Notes: generated from the letters alone by a model not told the origin. A stretch of 64,000 nt of DNA from Calliopsis andreniformis (GCF_051401765.1 NW_027480423.1:10974001-11038000), one strand, 5' to 3'. Positions 50,417-63,014 are shown, numbered from the stretch's first letter. Translations and numbers: made by a program.

Positions 50417-51259
50417 GATCTGGTGGAGCAACGCCCTAGAGTGAAGCCTAAGATGCCCGGAACGTAGAAATGACCATAACGTTCACACTGATCGCAATTA
50501 TTCGTTTTATACGATGGAAAAGCTGTTGTATTTATATTGTATTTTATGCTTCTGGCGTTCACTTCTTAGGCCTTAACTATTCGATCTGGTGGAACAACGC
50601 ACTAGTGTGAAGCCTAGGTTTCCCGGAACGTAGAAATGGCCATAACTTTCACACTGGTAGCAATTATTCGAAATATACAATGGAAAAACTGTTCTACCTA
50701 TTTTGTGTTTTATGTTTCGCGCGTTGACTTCTAAGGCCCTAACTATTCGATCTAGTGGAGCAACGCCCTAGTGTGAAGCCTAGGTTGCCTGGAAAGTAGA
50801 AATGTCCATAACTTTCATACTGGTTTTAATTACTCGTTTTATACGATGGAAGAACTGTTGTATTAATACTATATTTTATGCTTCTGACGTTGACTTCTGA
50901 CGTTGACTTCTAAGGCACTAACTATTCGATCTGGTGGAGCTACACCCTAGAGTGAAACATACGTTGCCGGGAACGTAGAAATGACCATTACTTTCACACT
51001 CTTTGCAATTATTCATTTTATGCGATGGAAAAGCTGTTGCATTTATATTGTATTTTATGCTACTGGCGTTGACTTCTTGGGCCCTAACTATTCGATCTGG
51101 TGGAGCAACGCCCTAAGGAGAATCCTAGATTGACCGGGAAGTAGAAATGACCATAACTTTCATACTGGTAGCAATTATTCGATTTATACAATGGAAAAAC
51201 AGTTCTATTAATTTTGTTTTTTATGTTTCGGGCGTCGACTTCTAAGGCACTAACTATTC
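50417..51259 (+). repeat. 830-bp pentamer HOR, copy 2 (843 bp)
   Basis: Same a-e order at 50,417, 50,583, 50,749, 50,928 and 51,094. The copy is 13 bp longer because monomer c contains a short tandem duplication at 50,885-50,910. It shares CTGATCGC with copy 3, where copy 1 has CTGATTGC. Confidence 0.9.
50885..50910 (+). repeat. 13-bp tandem micro-duplication
   Basis: The 13-bp unit TGACGTTGACTTC occurs twice in direct succession, making monomer 50,749-50,927 179 bp long. All other copies of monomer c (49,919, 51,592, 53,916, 58,231, 59,061, 61,551) have it once. It is the only clear insertion I found in the array and explains the 3,997-bp (24 x 166 plus 13) spacing of the flanking blocks. 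Confidence 0.93.
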
Positions 51260-52089
51260 GATCTGGTGGAGCAACGCCCTAGAGTGAAGCATAAGATGCC
51301 CGGAACGTAGAAATGACCATAACGTTCACACTGATCGCAATTATTCGTTTTATACGATGGAAAAGCTGTTGTATTTATATTGTATTTTATGCTTCTGGCG
51401 TTCACTTCTTAGGCCTTAACTATTCGATCTGGTGGAACAACGCACTAGTGTGAAGCCTAGGTTTCCCGGAACGTAGAAATGGCCATAACTTTCACACTGG
51501 TAGCAATTATTCGAAATATACAATGGAAAAACTGTTCTACCTATTTTGTGTTTTATGTTTCGCGCGTCGACTTCTAAGGCCCTAACTATTCGATCTAGTG
51601 GAGCAACGCCCTACTGTGAAGCCTAGGTTGCCTGGAAAGTAGAAACGTCCATAACTTTCATACTGGTTTTAATTACTCGTTTTATACGATGGAAGAACTG
51701 TTGTATTTATACTATATTTTATGCTTCTGACGTTGACTTCTAAGGCACTAACTATTCGATCTGGTCGAGCTACGCCCTAGAGTGAAACATACGTTGCCCG
51801 GAACGTAGAAATGACCATTACTTTCACACTCTTTGCAATTATTCATTTTATGCGATGGAAAAGCTGTTGCATTTATATTGTATTTAATGCTACTGGCGTT
51901 GACTTCTTGGGCCCTAACTATTCGATCTGGTGGAGCAACGCCCTAAGGAGAATCCTAGATTGACCGGGAAGTAGAAATGACCATAACTTTCATACTGGTA
52001 GCAATTATTCGATTTATACAATGGAAAAACTGTTGTATTTATACTGTATTTTATGCTTCTGACGTTGACTTCTAACGCACTAACTATTC
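51260..52089 (+). repeat. 830-bp pentamer HOR, copy 3
   Basis: a-e order at 51,260, 51,426, 51,592, 51,758 and 51,924. The last monomer switches in its tail to GTTGTATTTATACTG and TTCTAACGCAC, as in the e-type monomer at 55,244. Copy 3 is therefore truncated by a fusion within e. Confidence 0.88.
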
Positions 52090-52353
52090 GATCTGGTGGA
52101 GCAACGCCCTAGAGTGATACCTAGGTTGCCCGGACCGTAGAAATGACCATATCTTTCACACTGGTTGCAATTGTTCCTGTTATACGATGGAAAATATGTT
52201 GTATTTGTATTGTACCTTATGCATCTGGCGTTGACTTCTAAGGCCCTAACTATTCGATCTGGTGGAGCAACGCCCTAGAGTGAAGCCTAGGTTGCCCGGA
52301 ACGTAGAATTGACCATAACTTTCACACTGGTTGCAATTATTCGTTTTATACGA

Positions 52354-52685
52354 TGGAAAAACTGTTGTATTTATATTGTATTTTATGCTTCTGGCGTTTT
52401 CTTCTTAGGCCCTAACTATTCGATCGGGTGGAACAACGCCCTAGGGTGAAGCCTAGGTTGCCCGGAAAGTAGAAATGACCATAACTTTCAAACTGGTTGC
52501 AATTATTCCTGTTATACGATGGAAAAACTGTTGTATTTATATTGTATTTTATGCTTCTGGCGTTTTCTTCTTAGGCCCTAACTATTCGATCGGGTGGAAC
52601 AACGCCCTAGGGTGAAGCCTAGGTTGCCCGGAAAGTAGAAATGACCATAACTTTCAAACTGGTTGCAATTATTCCTGTTATACGA
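52354..52685 (+). repeat. Single-monomer tandem duplication
   Basis: Two successive 166-bp segments read the same by eye: ACTGTTGTATTTATATTG through GGCGTTTTCTTCTTAGG, GATCGGGTGGAAC and GGAAAGTAG to TTCCTGTTATACGATGG. Adjacent monomers elsewhere differ clearly, so this is a recent one-unit gain. Confidence 0.8.
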
Positions 52686-54190
52686 TGGAAAAACTGTTGT
52701 GTTTATATTGTGTTTTATGCTTCTGGCGTTGACTTCTAAGGCACTAAGAATTCGATCAGGTGGAGCAACGCCCTAGTGTGAAGCTTAGGTTGCCCGGAAC
52801 ATAGAAATGACCATAACCTTCACACTGGTGGCTATTATTCGTTTTATTCGATGGAAAAACTGTTATATTTATAATGTATTTTATGCTTCCGGCGCTGACT
52901 TCTAAGGCCCTAACTATTCGATCTGGTGGAACAACGCCCTAGAGTGAAGTCTAGGTTGCCCGAAACGTAGAAATGACCATCACTTTCATACTGTTTGCAA
53001 TTATTCGTTTTATACGATGGAAAAACTGTTGCACTTATATTGTATTTTATGCTTGTGGCGTTGAATTCTACGGCACTAACTATTCGATCTGTTGGAGCAA
53101 CGCCCTAGAGTGAAGCCTAGGGTGCCCGGAACGTAGAAATGACCTTCACTTTCAAACTGGTTGCAACTATCCCAGTTATATGATGGAAAAACTGTTGCAT
53201 TTTTATTGCATTTTATGCTTCGGGCGCTGACTTCCAAGGCCCTAACTGTCCAATCTGTTGGAGCAACGCCCTAGGGTGAAGCCTAGGTTGCCCGGAAAGT
53301 AGAAATGACCATAACTTTCATACTCGTTGCAATTATACGTTTTATACGATGGAAAAGCTGTTGTATTTATATTGTATTTTATGCTTCTTGCGCTCACTTC
53401 TTAGGCCCTAACTATTCGATCTGGTGGAACATCGCCCTAGGGTGAAGCCTAGGTTTCCCGGAACGTAGAGATGACCATAACTTTCACAGTTGTAGCAATT
53501 ATTCGATTTATACAATGGAAAAACAGTTCTATTAATTTTGTTTTTTATGTTTCGGGCGTCGACTTCTAAGGCACTAACTATTCGATCTGGTGGAGCAACG
53601 CCCTAGAGTGAAGCCTAAGATGCCCGGAACGTAGAAATGACCATAACGTTCACACTGATTGCAATTATTCGTTTTATACGATGGAAAAGCTGTTGTATTT
53701 ATATTGTATTTTATGCTTCTAGCGTTCACTTCTTAGGCCTTAACTATTCGATCTGGTGGAACAACGCACTAGTGTGAAGCCTAGGTTTCCCGGAACGTAG
53801 AAATGGCCATAACTTTCACACTGGTAGCAATTATTCGAAATATACAATGGAAAAACTGTTCTACCTATTTTGTGTTTTATGTTTCGCGCGTTGACTTCTA
53901 AGGCCCTAACTATTCGATCTAGTGGAGCAATGCCCTAGTGTGAAGCCTAGGTTGCCTGGAAAGTAGAAATGTCCGTAACTTTCATACTGGTTTTAATTAC
54001 TCGTTTTATACGATGGAAGAACTGTTGTATTTATACTATATTTTATGCTTCTGACGTTGACTTCTAAGGCACTAACTATTCGATCTGGTGGAGCTACACC
54101 CTAGAGTGAAACATACGTTGCCGGGAACGTAGAAGTGACCATTACTTTCACACTCTTTGCAATTATTCATTTTATGCGATGGAAAAGCTG
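52657..54190 (+). repeat. Repeat of 48,660-50,193 with partial pentamer (a-d)
   Basis: Monomers 52,754, 52,920, 53,086, 53,252 and 53,418, then pentamer monomers a-d at 53,584, 53,750, 53,916 and 54,082, follow the order of 48,757 to 50,085. Monomer e is missing. The tail of d changes (ATTATATGCTTC, TTCTTAGGCC) and the array continues with the GCCTTAGAGTGACGCC monomer at 54,248. Confidence 0.82.
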
Positions 54191-54247
54191 TTGCATTTAT
54201 ATTGTATTATATGCTTCTGGCGCTGACTTCTTAGGCCCTAACTATTC

Positions 54248-56405
54248 GATCTGGTGGAGCAACGCCTTAGAGTGACGCCTAGGTTGCCCGGAACGTAGAA
54301 ATGACCATACCTTTCACACTGGTTGCAATAGTTCCTGTTATACGATGGAAAAGATGTTGTATTTATATTGTACCTTATGCATCTGGCGTTGACTTCTAAG
54401 GCCCTAACTATTCGATCTGGTGGAGCAACGCCCTAGAGTGAAGCCTAGGTTGCCCGGAACGTAGAAATGACCATAACTTTCACACTGGTTGCAATTATTC
54501 GTTTTATACGATGGAAAAACTGTTGTATTTATATTGTATTTTATGCTTCTGGCGTCTTCTTCTTAGGCCCTAACTATTCGATCGGGTAGAACAACGCCCT
54601 AGGGTGAAGCCTAGGTTGCCCGGAAAGTAGAAATGACCATAACTTTCAAACTGGTTGCAATTATTCCTGTTATACGATGGAAAACCTGTTGCATTTATAT
54701 TGTATTTTATGCTTCTGGTGTTGACTTCATAGGCCCTAACTATTCGATCTGGTGGAGCAACGCCCTAGAGTGAAGCCTAGGTTGCCCGGAACGTAGAAAT
54801 GACCATAACTTTCACACTGATAGCAATTATTCGATTTATACAATGGAAAAACTGTTGTATTTATACTGTATTTTATGCTTCTGACGTTGACTTCTTATGC
54901 CTTAACTATTCGATCTGGTGGAATAACGCACTAGGGTGAAGCCTAGGTTGCCCGGAACGTAGAAATGACCATAACTTTCACACTGGTAGCAATTATTCGA
55001 TTTATACAATGGAAAAACTGTTGTATTTATACTGTATTTTATGCTTCTGACGTTGACTCCTAACGCACTAACTATTCGATCTGGTGGAGCTACGCCCTAG
55101 AGTGAAACATACGTTGCCCGGAACGTAGAAATGACCATTACTTTCACACTCTTTGCAATTATTCATTTTATGCGATGGAAAAGCTGTTGCATTTATATTG
55201 TATTTTATGCTACTGGCGTTGACTTCTTGGGCCCTAACTATTCGATCTGGTGGAGCAACGCCCTAAGGAGAATCCTAGATTGACCGGGAAGTAGAAATGA
55301 CCATAACTTTCATACTGGTAGCAACTATTCGATTTATACAATCGAAAAACTGTTGTATTTATACTGTATTTTATGCTTCTGACGTTGACTTCTAACGCAC
55401 TAACTATTCGATCTGGTGGAGCAACGCCCTAGACTGAAACCTAGGTTGCCCGGAACGTAGAAATGACCATTATTTTCACACTCTTTACAATTTGTCATTT
55501 TATACGATGGAAAAGCTGTTGCATTTATATTGTATTATATGCTTCTGGCGTTGACTTCTTAGGCCCTAACTATTCGATCTGGTGGAGCAACGCCTTAGAG
55601 TGACGCCTAGGTTGCCCGGAACGTAGAAATGACCATATCTTTCACACTGGTTGCAATTGTTCCTGTTATACGATGGAAAAGATGTTGTATTTATATTGTA
55701 CCTTATGCATCTGGCGTTGACTTCTAAGGCCCTAACTATTCGATCTGGTGGAGCAACGCCCTAGAGTGAAGCCTAGGTTGCCCGGAACGTAGAAATGACC
55801 ATAACTTTCACACTGGTTGCAATTATTCGTTTTATACGATGGAAAAACTGTTGTATTTATATTGTATTTTATGCTTCTGGCGTTTTCTTCTTAGGCCCTA
55901 ACTATCCGATCTGGTGGAGCAACGCCCTAGAGTGAAGCCTAGGTTGCCCGGAACGTAGAAATGACCATCACTTTCAAACTGGTTACAATTATTCCTGTTA
56001 TACGATGGAAAAACTGTTGTATTTTTATTGCATCTTATGCTTCGGGCGTCGACTTCTAAGGCCCTAACTATCCAATCCGTTGGAGCAACGCACTATGGTA
56101 AAGCCTAGGTTGCCCGGAACGTAGAAATGACCATAACTTTCACACTGGTAGCAATTATTCGATTTATACGATGGAAAAACTGTTCTATTTATTTTGTGTT
56201 TTATGTTTCGCGCGTTGACTTCTAAGGCACTAACTATTCGATCTGGTGGAGCAACGCCCTAGAGTGAAGCCTAGGTTTTTCGGAATGTAGAAATGACCAT
56301 AACATTCACACTTGTTGCAATTATTCGTTTTATACGATGGAAACGCTGTTGTATTTGTTTTGCATTTTATGGTTCGGGCGTTGACTTCTAAGGCCCTAAC
56401 TATTC
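54248..56405 (+). repeat. Domain C middle block
   Basis: The pair 54,248 and 54,414 (GCCTTAGAGTGACGCC, TGTACCTTATGCATC) is repeated at 55,576 and 55,742 (offset 1,328, eight monomers). The same pair occurs again at 59,725 and 61,883. Pentamer types d and e occur alone at 55,078 and 55,244. The segment 55,078-55,890 is repeated at 59,227-60,039 (offset 4,149). Confidence 0.72.
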
Positions 56406-57400
56406 GATCTGGTGGAGCATCGCCCTAGGGTGAAGCCTAGGGTGCCCGGAACGTAGAAATGACCATCACTTTCAAACTGGTTGCAATTACTCCTGTTATA
56501 TGATGGAAAAACAGTTGTATTTTTATTGCATTTTATGCTTCGGGCGTTGACTTCTAAGGCACTAACTATTATATCTTTTGGAGCAACGCCCTAGGGTGAA
56601 TCCTAGGTTGCCCGGAAAGTAGAAATGACCATAACTTTCATACTGGTTGCAATTATCCGTTTTATACGATGGTAAAGCTGTTGTATGTATATTGTATTTT
56701 ATGCTTCTGGCGTTCACTCCTTAGGCCTTAACTATTCGATCTGGTGGAACAACGCACTAGGGTGAAGCCTAGGTTGCCCGGAACGTAGAAATGACCATAA
56801 CTTTCACACTGGTTGCAATTATTCGTTTTATACGATGGAAAAACTGTTGTATTTATATTGTATTTTATGCTTCTGGCGTTGACTTCTAAGGCACTAAGTA
56901 TTCGATATGGTGGAGCAACGCCCTAGAGTGAAGCCTAGGGTGCCCGGAACGTAGAAATGACCATCACTTTCAAACTGGTTGCAATTACTCCTGTTATATG
57001 ATGGAAGAACAGTTGTATTTTTATTGCATTTTATGCTTCGGGCGTTGACTTCTAAGGCACTAACTATTATATCTTTTGGAGCAACGCCCTAGGGTGAATC
57101 CTAGGTTGCCCGGAAAGTAGAAATGACCATAACTTTCATACTGGTTGCAATTATCTGGTTTATAGGATGGAAAAACTGTTGTATTTATATTGTATTTTAT
57201 GCTTCTGGCGTTCACTTCTTAGGCCTTAACTATTCGATCTGGTGGAGCTACGCCGTAGAGTGAAATCTAGGTTGCCCGGAACGTAGAAATGACCATTACT
57301 TTCACACTCTTTGCAATTATTCATTTTATACGATGGAAAAGCTGTTGCATTTATATTGTATTTTATGCTTCTGGCGTTGACTTCTTAGGCCTAACTATTC
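56406..57400 (+). repeat. 498-bp trimer, two copies
   Basis: The 56,406 and 56,572 monomers (CCTAGGGTGCCCGG; TATATCTTTTGG) followed by 56,738 are repeated as 56,904, 57,070 and a diverging third monomer at 57,236. The second copy carries GGAAGAACAG and TTATCTGGTTTATAGG. The same monomer pair is met again at 63,347 and 63,513. The monomer at 57,236 is 165 bp (TTAGGCCTAAC). Confidence 0.75.
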
Positions 57401-57566
57401 GATCTGTTGGAGCAACGCCTTAGAATGAAGCCTTGGTTTTCCGGAACGTAGAAATGACCATCGCTTTCATACTGGATGCAATTATTCGTTTTATACGATG
57501 GAAAAACTGTTGTACTTATATTGTATTTTATGCTTGTGGCGTTGAATTCTAAGGCACTAACTATTC

Positions 57567-57732
57567 GATCTGTTGGAGCAACGCCCTAGAGTGAAGCCTA
57601 GGGTGCCCGGAACGTAGAAATGACCATCACTTTCAAACTGGTTGCAACTATACGTTTTATCCGATGGAAAAGCTGTTGTATTTATATTGTATTTTATGCT
57701 TCTTGCGCTCACTTCTTAGGCCCTAATTATTC
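57567..57732 (+). repeat. Chimeric monomer marking a one-monomer deletion
   Basis: The head matches 49,089 and 53,086 (CCTAGGGTGCCCGG, TTTCAAACTGG, GCAACTAT). The tail matches the following monomer, 49,255 and 53,252 (ACGTTTTATCCGATGG, TTCTTGCGCTCACTTC). In the other copies these are two separate monomers, so 166 bp was lost in register. Confidence 0.75.
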
Positions 57733-57898
57733 GATCTGGTGGAACATCGCCCTAGGGTGAAGCCTAGGTTTCCCGGAACGTAGAGATGGCCATAACTTTC
57801 ACAGTTGTAGCAATTATTCGATTTATACAATGGAAAAACAGTTCTATTAATTTTGTTTTTTATGTTTCGGGCGTCGACTTCTAAGGCACTAACTATTC

Positions 57899-59558
57899 GA
57901 TCTGGTGGAGCAACGCCCTAGAGTGAAGCCTAAGATGCCCGGAACGTAGAAATGACCATAACGTTCACACTGATTGCAATTATTCGTTTTATACGATGGA
58001 AAAGCAGTTGTATTTATATTGTATTTTATGCTTCTAGCGTTCACTTCTTAGGCCTTAACTATTCGATCTGGTGGAACAACGCACTAGTGTGAAGCCTAGG
58101 TTTCCCGGAACGTAGAAATGGCCATAACTTTCACACTGGTAGCCATTATTCGAAATATACAATGGAAAAACTGTTCTACCTATTTTGTGTTTTATGTTTC
58201 GCGCGTTGACTTCTAAGGCCCTAACTATTCGATCTAGTGGAGCAATGCCCTAGTGTGAAGCCTAGGTTGCCTGGAAAGTAGAAATGTCCATAACTTTCAT
58301 ACTGGTTTTAATTACTCGTTTTATACGATGGAAGAACTGTTGTATTTATACTATATTTTATGCTTCTGACGTTGACTTCTAAGGCACTAACTATTCGATC
58401 TGGTGGAGCTACGCCCTAGAGTGAAACATACGTTGCCCGGAACGTAGAAATGACCATTACTTTCACACTCTTTGCAATTATTCATTTTATGAGATGGAAA
58501 AGCTGTTGCATTTATATTGTATTTTATGCTACTAGCGTTGACTTCTTGGGCCCTAACTATTCGATCTGGTGGAGCAACGCCCTAAGGAGAATCCTAGATT
58601 GACCGGGAAGTAGAAATGACCATAACTTTCATACTGGTAGCAATTATTCGATTTATACAATGGAAAAACAGTTCTATTAATTTTGTTTTTTATGTTTCGG
58701 GCGTCGACTTCTAAGGCACGAACTATTCGATCTGGTGGAGCAATGCCCTAGAGTGAAGCCTAAGATGCCCGGAACATAGAAATGACCATAACGTTCACAC
58801 TGATCGCAATTATTCGTTTTATACGATGGAAACGCTGTTGTATTTATATTGTATTTTATGCTTCTGGCGTTCACTTCTTAGGCCTTAACTATTCGATCTG
58901 GTGGAACAACGCACTAGTGTGAACCCTAGGTTTCCCGGAACGTAGAAATGGCCATAACTTTCACACTGGTAGCAATTATTCGAAATATACAATGGAAAAA
59001 CTGTTCTACCTATTTTGTGTTTTATGTTTCGCGCGTTGACTTCTAAGGCCCTAGCTATTCGATCTAGTGGAGCAACGCCCTAGTGTGAAGCCTAGGTTGC
59101 CTGGAAAGTAGAAATGTCCATAACTTTCATACTGGTTTTAATTACTCGTTTTATACGATGGAAGAACTGTTGTATTTATACTATATTTTATGCTTCTGAC
59201 GTTGACTTCTAAGGCACTAACTATTCGATCTGGTGGAGCTACGCCCTAGAGTGAAACATACGTTGCCCGGAACGTAGAAATGACCATTACTTTCACACTC
59301 TTTGCAATTATTCATTTTATGCGATGGAAAAGCTGTTGCATTTATATTGTATTTTATGCTACTGGCGTTGACTTCTTGGGCCCTAACTATTCGATCTGGT
59401 GGAGCAACGCCCTAAGGAGAATCCTAGATTGACCGGGAAGTAGAAATGACCATAACTTTCATACTGGTAGCAACTATTCGATTTATACAATGGAAAAACT
59501 GTTGTATTTATACTGTATTTTATGCTTCTGACGTTGACTTCTAACGCACTAACTATTC
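57899..59558 (+). repeat. 830-bp pentamer HOR, two further tandem copies
   Basis: a-e at 57,899, 58,065, 58,231, 58,397, 58,563 and again a-e at 58,729, 58,895, 59,061, 59,227, 59,393, spacing 830 bp. The last e monomer again ends with GTTGTATTTATACTG and TTCTAACGCAC, as at 51,924 and 55,244. The same fused e marks the end of three pentamer runs. Confidence 0.87.
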
Positions 59559-60720
59559 GATCTGGTGGAGCAACGCCCTAGAGTGAAACCTAGGTTGCCC
59601 GGAACGTAGAAATGACCATTACTTTCACACTCTTTACAATTTGTCATTTTATACGATGGAAAAGCTGTTGCATTTATATTGTATTATATGCTTCTGGCGT
59701 TGACTTCTTAGGCCCTAACTATTCGATCTGGTGGAGCAACGCCTTAGAGTGACGCCTAGGTTGCCCGGAACGTAGAAATGACCATATCTTTCACACTGGT
59801 TGCAATTGTTCCTGTTATACGATGGAAAAGATGTTGTATTTATATTGTACCTTATGCATCTGGCGTTGACTTCTAAGGCCCTAACTATTCGATCTGGTGG
59901 AGCAACGCCCTAGAGTGAAGCCTAGGTTGCCCGGAACGTAGAAATGTCCATAACTTTCACACTGCTTGCAATTATTCGTTTTATACGATGGAAAAACTGT
60001 TGTATTTATATTGTATTTTATGCTTCTAGCGTTCACTTCTTAGGCCCTAACTATTCGATCGGGTGGAACAGCGCCCTAGGGTGAAGCCTAGGTTGCCCGG
60101 AAAGTAGAAGTGACCATAACTTTCAAAGTGGTAGCAATTATTCCTGTTATACGATGGAAAAACTGTTGCATTTATATTGTATTTTATGCTTCTGGCGTTG
60201 ACTTCTTAGGCCCTAACTATTCGATCTGGTGGAGCAACGTCTTAGAGTGACGCCTAGGTTGCCGGGAACGTAGAAATGACCATATCTTTCACACTGGTTG
60301 CTATTGTTCCTGTTATACCATGGAAAAGCTGTTGTATTTATATTGTACCTTATGGTTCTGGCGTTGACTTCTAAGGCCCTAACTATTCGATCTGGTGGAC
60401 TAACGCCCTAGAGTGAAGCCTAGGTTGCCCGGAAAGTAGAAATGTCCATAACTTTCATACTCGTTGCAATTATTCGTTTTATACGATGGAAAAACTGTTG
60501 TATTTATATTGTATTTTATGCTTCTGGCGTTCACTTCTTAGGCCTTAACTATTCAATCTAGTGGAGCAACGCCCTAGGGTGAAGCCTAGGTTGCATGGAA
60601 AGTAGAAATGTCCATAACTTTCATACTGGTTGCAATTATTCGTTTTATACGATGGAAAAACTGTTGTACTTATATTGTATTTTATGCTTGTGGCGTTGAA
60701 TTCTAAGGCGCTAACTATTC
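59559..60720 (+). repeat. Domain C block after the second pentamer run
   Basis: Monomers 59,559, 59,725 and 59,891 follow the order of 55,410, 55,576 and 55,742 (offset 4,149; shared CTCTTTACAATTTGTC). Then 60,057, 60,223, 60,389 and 60,555 are mixed types. The pair 59,891 and 60,057 (CACTGCTTGCAATT; GATCGGGTGGAACAGCGCC, TTTCAAAGTGG) reappears at 63,015 and 63,181. Confidence 0.7.
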
Positions 60721-61882
60721 GATCTGTTGGAGCAACGCCCTAGAGTGAAGCCTAGGGTGCCCGGAACGTAGAAATGACCACCACTTTCAAACTGGTTGCA
60801 ACTATCCCAGTTATATGATGGAAAAACTGTTGTATTTTTATTGCATTTTACGCTTCGGGCGCTGACTTCCAAGGCCCTAACTGTCCAATCTGTTGGAGCA
60901 ACGCCCTAGGGTGAAGCCTAGGTTGCCCGGAAAGTAGAAATGACCATAACTTTCATACTCGTTGCAATTATACGTTTTATACGATGGAAAAGCTGTTGTA
61001 TTTATATTGTATTTTATGCTTCTTGCGCTCACTTCTTAGGCCCTAACTATTCGATCTGGTGGAACATCGCCCTAGGGTGAAGCCTAGGTTTCCCGGAACG
61101 TAGAGATGACCATAACATTCACAGTTGTAGCAATTATTCGATTTATACAATGGAAAAACAGTTCTATTAATTTTGTTTTTTATGTTTCGGGCGTCGACTT
61201 CTAAGGCACTAACTATTCGATCTGGTGGAGCAACGCCCTAGAGTGAAGCCTAAGATGCCCGGAACGTAGAAATGACCATAACGTTCACACTGATTGCAAT
61301 TATTCGTTTTATACGATGGAAAAGCTGTTGTATTTATATTGTATTTTATGCTTCTGGCGTTCACTTCTTAGGCCTTAACTATTCGATCTGGTGGAACAAC
61401 GCACTAGTGTGAAGCCTAGGTTTCCCGGAACGTAGAAATGGCCATAACTTTCACACTGGTAGCAATTATTCGAAATATACAATGGAAAAACTGTTCTAAC
61501 TATTTTGTGTTTTATGTTTCGCGCGTTGACTTCTAAGGCCCTAACTATTCGATCTAGTGGAGCAATGCCCTAGTGTGAAGCCTAGGTTGCCTGGAAAGTA
61601 GAAATGTCCATAACTTTCATACTGGTTTTAATTACTCGTTTTATACGATGGAAGAACTGTTGTATTTATACTATATTTTATGCTTCTGACGATGACTTCT
61701 AAGGCACTAACTATTCGATCTGGAGGAGCTACGCCCTAGAGTGAAACATACGTTGCCCGGAACGTAGAAATGACCATTACTTTCACACTCTTTGCAATTA
61801 TTCATTTTATGCGATGGAAAAGCTGTTGCATTTATATTGTATTTTATGCTACTGGCGTTCACTTCTTGGGCCCTAACTATTC
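60721..61882 (+). repeat. Partial pentamer run with its left flank
   Basis: 60,721, 60,887 and 61,053, then a-d at 61,219, 61,385, 61,551 and 61,717, repeat the order of 49,089-50,250 and 53,086-54,247. Monomer e is again absent, and the next monomer, 61,883, is the GCCTTAGAGTGACGC type, as after 54,082. Confidence 0.8.
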
Positions 61883-62878
61883 GATCTGGTGGAGCAACGC
61901 CTTAGAGTGACGCATAGGTTGCCCGGAACGTAGAAATGACCATATCTTTCACACTGGTTGCAATTATTCCTGTTATACGATGGAAAAGATGTTGTATTTA
62001 TATTGTACCTTATGCATCTGGCGTTGACTTCTAAGGCCCTAACTATTCGATCTGGTGGAGCAACGCCCTAGAGTGAAGCCTAGGTTGCCCGGAACGTAGA
62101 AATGACCATAACTTTCACACTGGTTGCAATTATTCGTTTTATACGATGGAAAAACTGTTGTATTTATATTGTATTTTATGCTTCTAGCGTTTTCTTCTTA
62201 GGCCCTAACTATTCGATCGGGTGGAACAACGCCCTAGGGTGAAGCCTAGGTTGCCCGGAAAGTAGAAATGACCATAACTTTCAAACTGGTTGCAATTATT
62301 CCTGTTATACGATGGAAAAACTGTTGTGTTTATATTGTATTTTATGCTTCTGGCGTTGACTTCTAAGGCACTAAGAATTCGATCAGGTGGAGCAACGCCC
62401 TAGAGTGAAGCTTAGGTTGCCCGGAACATAGAAATGACCATAACCTTCACACTGGTGGCTATTATTCGTTTTATTCGATGGAAAAACTGTTATATTTATA
62501 TTGTATTTTATGCTTCCGGCGCTGACTTCTAAGGCCCTAACTATTCGATCTGGTGGAACAACGCCCTAGAGTGAAGTCTAGGTTGCCCGAAACGTAGAAA
62601 TGACCATCACTTTCACACTGGTTGCAATTATTCATATTATAGGATGGAAAACCTGTTGTATTTATATTGTATTTCATGCTCCTGGTGTTGACTTCTTAGG
62701 CCCTAACTATTCGATCTGGTGGAGCAACGCCCTAGAGTGAAGCCTAGGTTGCCCGGAACGTAGAAATGACCATCACTTTCAAACTGGTTACAATTATTCC
62801 TGTTATACGATGGAAAAACTGTTGTATTTTTATTGCATCTTATGCTTCGGGCGTCGACTTCTAAGGCCCTAACCATCC
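61883..62878 (+). repeat. Domain C block repeating 54,248 and 52,754 types
   Basis: 61,883 and 62,049 match 54,248 and 54,414. 62,215, 62,381 and 62,547 match 52,588, 52,754 and 52,920, including the AAGCTT variant and GGTGGCTATTATTCG. 62,713 matches 55,908 (CACTTTCAAACTGGTTAC, TTGCATCTTATGC). Confidence 0.72.
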
Positions 62879-63014
62879 AATCCGTTGCCCGGAACGTAGA
62901 AATGACCATAACTTTCACACTGGTAGCAATTATTCGATTTATACGATGGAAAAACTGTTCTATTTATTTTGTGTTTTATGTTTCGCGCGTTGACTTCTAA
63001 GGCCCTAACTATTC
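62879..63014 (+). repeat. 136-bp monomer with a 30-bp deletion
   Basis: The start AATCCGTTG runs directly into CCCGGAACGTAG. The matching monomer at 56,074 has 30 more bases between these words. The lost segment is bounded by the 4-bp direct repeat GTTG, one copy of which remains at 62,884-62,887. The next start, 63,015, is back in normal spacing. It is the shortest complete monomer in the window. Confidence 0.9.
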
